In this document: positions 5,800-8,789 of the stretch, piece after piece | Position numbering within the stretch: the stretch's first letter is position 1 | How the letters are laid out: the number at the start of each line of letters is the position of its first letter | Assembly: GCA_903854305.1 (NCBI GenBank) | Contig: CAINWC010000267.1 | Coordinates: forward strand, 1 to 8,789 | Origin: an uncultured Pseudomonadota bacterium | Lineage (GTDB): Bacteria > Pseudomonadota > Gammaproteobacteria > Burkholderiales > Methylophilaceae | Length of the DNA: 8,789 bases | Direction of reading: 5' to 3' | Notes under the pieces: generated by a model | What the model saw: the letters and a program-made list of their open reading frames with translations, nothing else | Told to the model about the DNA's origin: nothing | Database searches by the model: none | Position numbers and translations under genes: made by a program

Positions 5800-6267
5800 A
5801 TGGCTAAAAAGCTCGCGTTAATTGCTTCTAAAGGCTCATTAGATTGGGCCTATCCACCGTTCATTTTAGCCGCTACCGCTGCCGCGCTTGATTACGAAGT
5901 TCAAATATTTTTCACTTTTTATGGCCTCACTTTACTCAAAAAAGACTTGAGTGATTTAAAAGTATCGCCGCTTGGCAACCCTGCCATGCCGATGCCAATA
6001 CCCATGCCCAATTTATTGCAAATGCTGCCCGGCATGGAGAGCATGGCAACGATGATGATGAAACAAAAAGTTGCGGATAAAGGCGTAGCGAGCATAGAAG
6101 ACCTACGTACCGCTTGTTTAGAAAGTGACGTAAAATTTATTGCCTGCCAAATGACGGTTGATTTATTTGACTTTAAACCATCCGACTTTATTGATGGCAT
6201 TGAGTTTGGCGGTGCTGCCACATACCTTCAGTTTGCAGGTGAATCTGACGTAAGCTTATTTATTTAA
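5800..6267 (+). CDS. dsrE2: DsrE2-type DsrE/DsrF/DsrH-like sulfur-relay protein
   Basis: The 155-residue protein begins with the MAKKLALIASKGSLDWAYPP strand-turn of DsrE-like folds. A hydrophobic stretch follows (about 20-46) that may associate with membrane, then a loop very rich in Met and Pro (about 61-87, nine methionines). C116 in FIACQMTVDL is in the position of the conserved persulfide cysteine; C106 is a second candidate. The Met-rich loop and CQMT motif are usual in DsrE2. It lies 33 bp after tusA in the same direction and ends just before a strong terminator, closing the cluster. The family takes part in sulfur transfer with TusA in oxidisers; its partner here is inferred. No clear Shine-Dalgarno precedes the ATG. 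Confidence 0.82.
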   Translation: MAKKLALIASKGSLDWAYPPFILAATAAALDYEVQIFFTFYGLTLLKKDLSDLKVSPLGNPAMPMPIPMPNLLQMLPGMESMATMMMKQKVADKGVASIEDLRTACLESDVKFIACQMTVDLFDFKPSDFIDGIEFGGAATYLQFAGESDVSLFI

Positions 6268-6303
6268 GACTACTGGTTTATATTAAGATTGCTGAATAGT
6301 AAT

Positions 6304-6329
6304 AAAAAGGCGCCTCAAGCGCCTTTTTT
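6304..6329. terminator. Bidirectional terminator between dsrE2 and valS
   Basis: AAAAAGGCGC (6304-6313), loop CTCAA, GCGCCTTTTT (6319-6328) form a perfect ten-pair stem whose A/T flanks provide a U-tract in either direction. It stands 36 bp after the dsrE2 stop and about 40 bp after the valS stop, so it serves both convergent units. Confidence 0.88.
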
Positions 6330-6368
6330 ATTATGCCGGCTAAATAACTTAATTACTTTAACACTGTA

Positions 6369-8789
6369 TTACTTTAATTTGGCCAACTGACTTTGTAGCT
6401 TTTCTACGCTGGCACTAAACTCGGCCACTCGCGCTTTTTCTTGCTCGACCACGGCGACCGGCGCACGGGCTACGAAGCTTTCGTTATTGAGTTTGCCATT
6501 TGCTTTGCTGATTTCACCTTCTAACCTGGCAAGCTCTTTGCCTAAACGTTCTTTTTCAGCAGCAACATCAATCTCTACTTTTAGCATGAGCTTAAAGTCA
6601 TCAACCAGCATCACAGGCGCATCGGCTTCTGGCAACTCAGCCACAATCGCAACCTCCTCCAGTTTAGCTAGCGCTTTTAAATACGGCGCATACAGTGCCA
6701 GTTTATCCGCATCGCCAGCGGCCACTAATGGCACGCGCGCCGCTGGAGAAATGTTCATTTCTCCACGTAAACTGCGGCAAGCATCGACCGCCTGCTTGAG
6801 CAACGCGACCCAGGATTCTGCGGCTTCATCAATCTTGCTTGGTTGTGCTTTTGGATAAGCCTCTAACATAATGCTAGGGCCACTTCTGCCACTCATTGGC
6901 CCGATTGTTTGCCAAATTTCTTCGGTGATAAACGGCATAATCGGGTGCGCCAGACGCAGGATTGTTTCCAGAACCCGTAATAAAGTACGGCGGGTCGCAC
7001 GTTTTTCAGCATCACTGCCCTGCTGCACCTGAACCTTAGCCAGCTCCAAATACCAATCGCAATATTGATCCCACACAAACTCGTAAATGGCTTTTGCGGC
7101 CAAGTCGAAACGGTAATCTGTAAACGCCTTTTCAACTTCAGCTTCTGTGCGTTGCAAGGCTGAAACGATCCAACGATCAGGCTGCGAGAAGCTTAAATAG
7201 CCATCTGGCTGACTTTTACAATCGTCCATGCCGCAATCCTGACCTTCTGTATTCATCAGCACAAAGCGCGTAGCGTTCCACAATTTATTGCAAAAATTTC
7301 GATAACCATCACAACGTTGTAGATCAAATTTAATGTCACGGCCAGGCGAAGCAAGCGCCGCGAACGTAAACCTTAAAGCATCGGTGCCGTAAGCATTGAT
7401 GCCTTCAGGGAATTCTTTACGCGTATGTTTCTCGATTTTTGGCGCATCCTTCGGGTTCATTAAGCCGGTGGTGCGTTTTTTGATTAAGTCTTCCAGACTG
7501 ATACCATCAATCAAATCAATCGGATCAAGTACGTTGCCTTTAGATTTACTCATCTTTTGGCCTTCCGCATCACGAATCAGGCCATGCACATAGACATGCT
7601 TGAACGGAATTTTGCCAGTGATGTGCGTAGTCATCATCACCATACGCGCCACCCAAAAGAAGATGATGTCGAAACCCGTCACTAGCACGCTAGAAGGCAA
7701 GTATTGCTGCAAGGCAATATTGGCGGCATCTTTGGCTTCATCACCCGTCCAATCTAATGTTGAGAAAGGCCATAAAGCAGATGAGTACCAAGTATCCAGC
7801 ACATCATCGTCACGCTTGAGATTGCCCGCATAACCATCTTTAGCGGCAATCTGCTTGGCTTCAGCTTCGTCATGCGCCACATACACTTTGCCATTGTCGC
7901 CGTACCAAGCGGGAATCTGATGCCCCCACCACAATTGACGTGAAATACACCAGTCTTGAATGTTGTTCAGCCATTGGTTGTATGTATTCACCCAGTTTTC
8001 AGGGTAAAACTTGATTTCGCCGCTGGCCACGACATCCAACGCTTTTTGTGTGATGCTTTTGCCATCCGCGGCTGGTTTACTCATTGCAACGAACCATTGG
8101 TCGGTCAGCATAGGCTCAATAATGACGCCAGTACGGTCGCCGCGCGGCACTTTCAGTTTGTGTTTATCGGTTTTGACTAGATAGCCTTGGGCGTCCAAAT
8201 CTGCCACCACTTGTTTACGCGCAGCAAAACGCTCCAATCCTTGATACTGCATTGGTGCAGCATCATTCACATTACCTTCTAATGTCAGAATACCAATTAT
8301 TGGTAATCCGTGACGTTGCCCAACCGCATAGTCATTAAAGTCATGCGCCGGCGTTACTTTAACCACACCTGTACCAAACTCTTTATCGACATAATCATCG
8401 GCAATATTTGGAATTTCGCGGTCGCACTATGGCAGTTTTACATGCTGACCAATCAGGTGTTTATAACGCTCATCTTCAGGATGCACCATTACCGCCACGT
8501 CGCCCAGCATGGTTTCTGGACGTGTTGTAGCGACAGTTAAATGATGCTCTCCATTTATTCCTTGACCACTAGCAAGCGGATAGTTGATGTGCCACATGAA
8601 GCCATCTTCTTCTTCTTGCACCACTTCTAAATCTGAAACAGCGGTGCCTAACTTAACATCCCAATTCACCAGACGTTTACCGCGATAAATCAAACCTTCG
8701 TTATACAAACGTACAAAGGTCTCGGTAACAGTTTTATTTAAGCCTTCATCCATCGTGAAGCGCTCACGGCTCCAATCTGGCGATGTACC
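6369..8789 (-). CDS. valS: Valyl-tRNA synthetase, 5' part outside window, interrupted by in-frame TAG
   Basis: The enzyme joins valine to tRNA-Val in the cytosol. The frame enters from the right edge and gives 805 sense codons in one phase, so about 120-145 N-terminal residues including the HIGH motif are missing. Visible parts are the CP1 editing domain ([26 protein letters not shown]), [46 protein letters not shown], the KMSKS loop (7556-7542), the anticodon-binding helical region and the C-terminal coiled coil ([23 protein letters not shown] onward). A single TAG at 8429-8427 breaks the editing domain after KLP, where relatives have Leu (LPL-DR-IP). The frame continues intact for 20 codons before a GTG at 8366. 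That GTG encodes a normal internal valine and is not a plausible start. Sequencing error, recent pseudogene or suppression are the choices. Confidence 0.85.
8427..8429 (-). other. In-frame amber codon inside valS
   Basis: The minus strand reads [21 protein letters not shown] with no change of phase. The stop replaces a residue that is Leu in most ValS proteins, and TTG to TAG is one substitution. Translation would end in the CP1 editing domain, before KMSKS, so a product stopping here would be inactive. Confidence 0.85.

Noticed and set aside
6487..6858. Plus-strand 123-codon open frame inside valS
   Set aside because: It is antisense to the C-terminal part of valS; its Ser/Ala-rich composition is what the reverse complement of that coding sequence produces.
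8364..8366. GTG at 8366 as the start of a separate 665-residue ValS-like protein
   Set aside because: It encodes the internal valine of the [12 protein letters not shown] motif and has no ribosome site; the frame upstream to the TAG is clearly ValS sequence, so this is one interrupted gene.

Overview
The window reads as chromosomal DNA of a Gram-negative proteobacterium, most likely a betaproteobacterium of the Methylophilaceae (Methylotenera-like). The grounds are a split class II ribonucleotide reductase (NrdJa plus NrdJb), a Kdo transferase for lipopolysaccharide, a rhodanese-TusA-DsrE2 sulfur-relay cluster and moderately AT-rich DNA. The taxon is an inference from gene content and protein style; no marker gene was searched.

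Layout. Positions 1-468 look foreign: a two-gene minus-strand unit (a 42-residue Pro/His-rich peptide, then the start of a protein resembling a bacterial E2/ubiquitin-conjugating domain) running out of the window. It is preceded by three tandem ~20-bp repeats and a TGTTGTGGG terminus that together look like the end of a Tn7-like transposon. The putative terminus lies 25 bp beyond the stop codon of nrdJb, the geometry Tn7 uses downstream of glmS. Positions 469-3480 hold the terminator, nrdJb, a REP-like double-hairpin repeat and nrdJa (all minus strand). Positions 3481-3777 are a divergent promoter region with a good sigma70-type promoter and a pair of NrdR-box-like sites for nrdJa, plus a weaker promoter candidate for waaA. 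waaA follows on the plus strand, then a hairpin-bearing gap, then rhodanese-tusA-dsrE2, and a bidirectional terminator. The right end is valS on the minus strand, entering from outside the window; its otherwise intact frame is interrupted by one in-frame TAG.

How the genes fit together. NrdJa and NrdJb form one cobalamin-dependent ribonucleotide reductase, probably under NrdR control. Rhodanese, TusA and DsrE2 probably hand a protein-bound persulfide along a relay. WaaA and ValS are ordinary housekeeping functions. The most interesting part is the left edge: a possible ubiquitin-like conjugation (probably defence) cargo carried at the attachment-site-proximal end of a Tn7-like element that may use nrdJb as its landing site. 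This rests on sequence pattern and recalled family features; the transposase genes and the other end are not visible.
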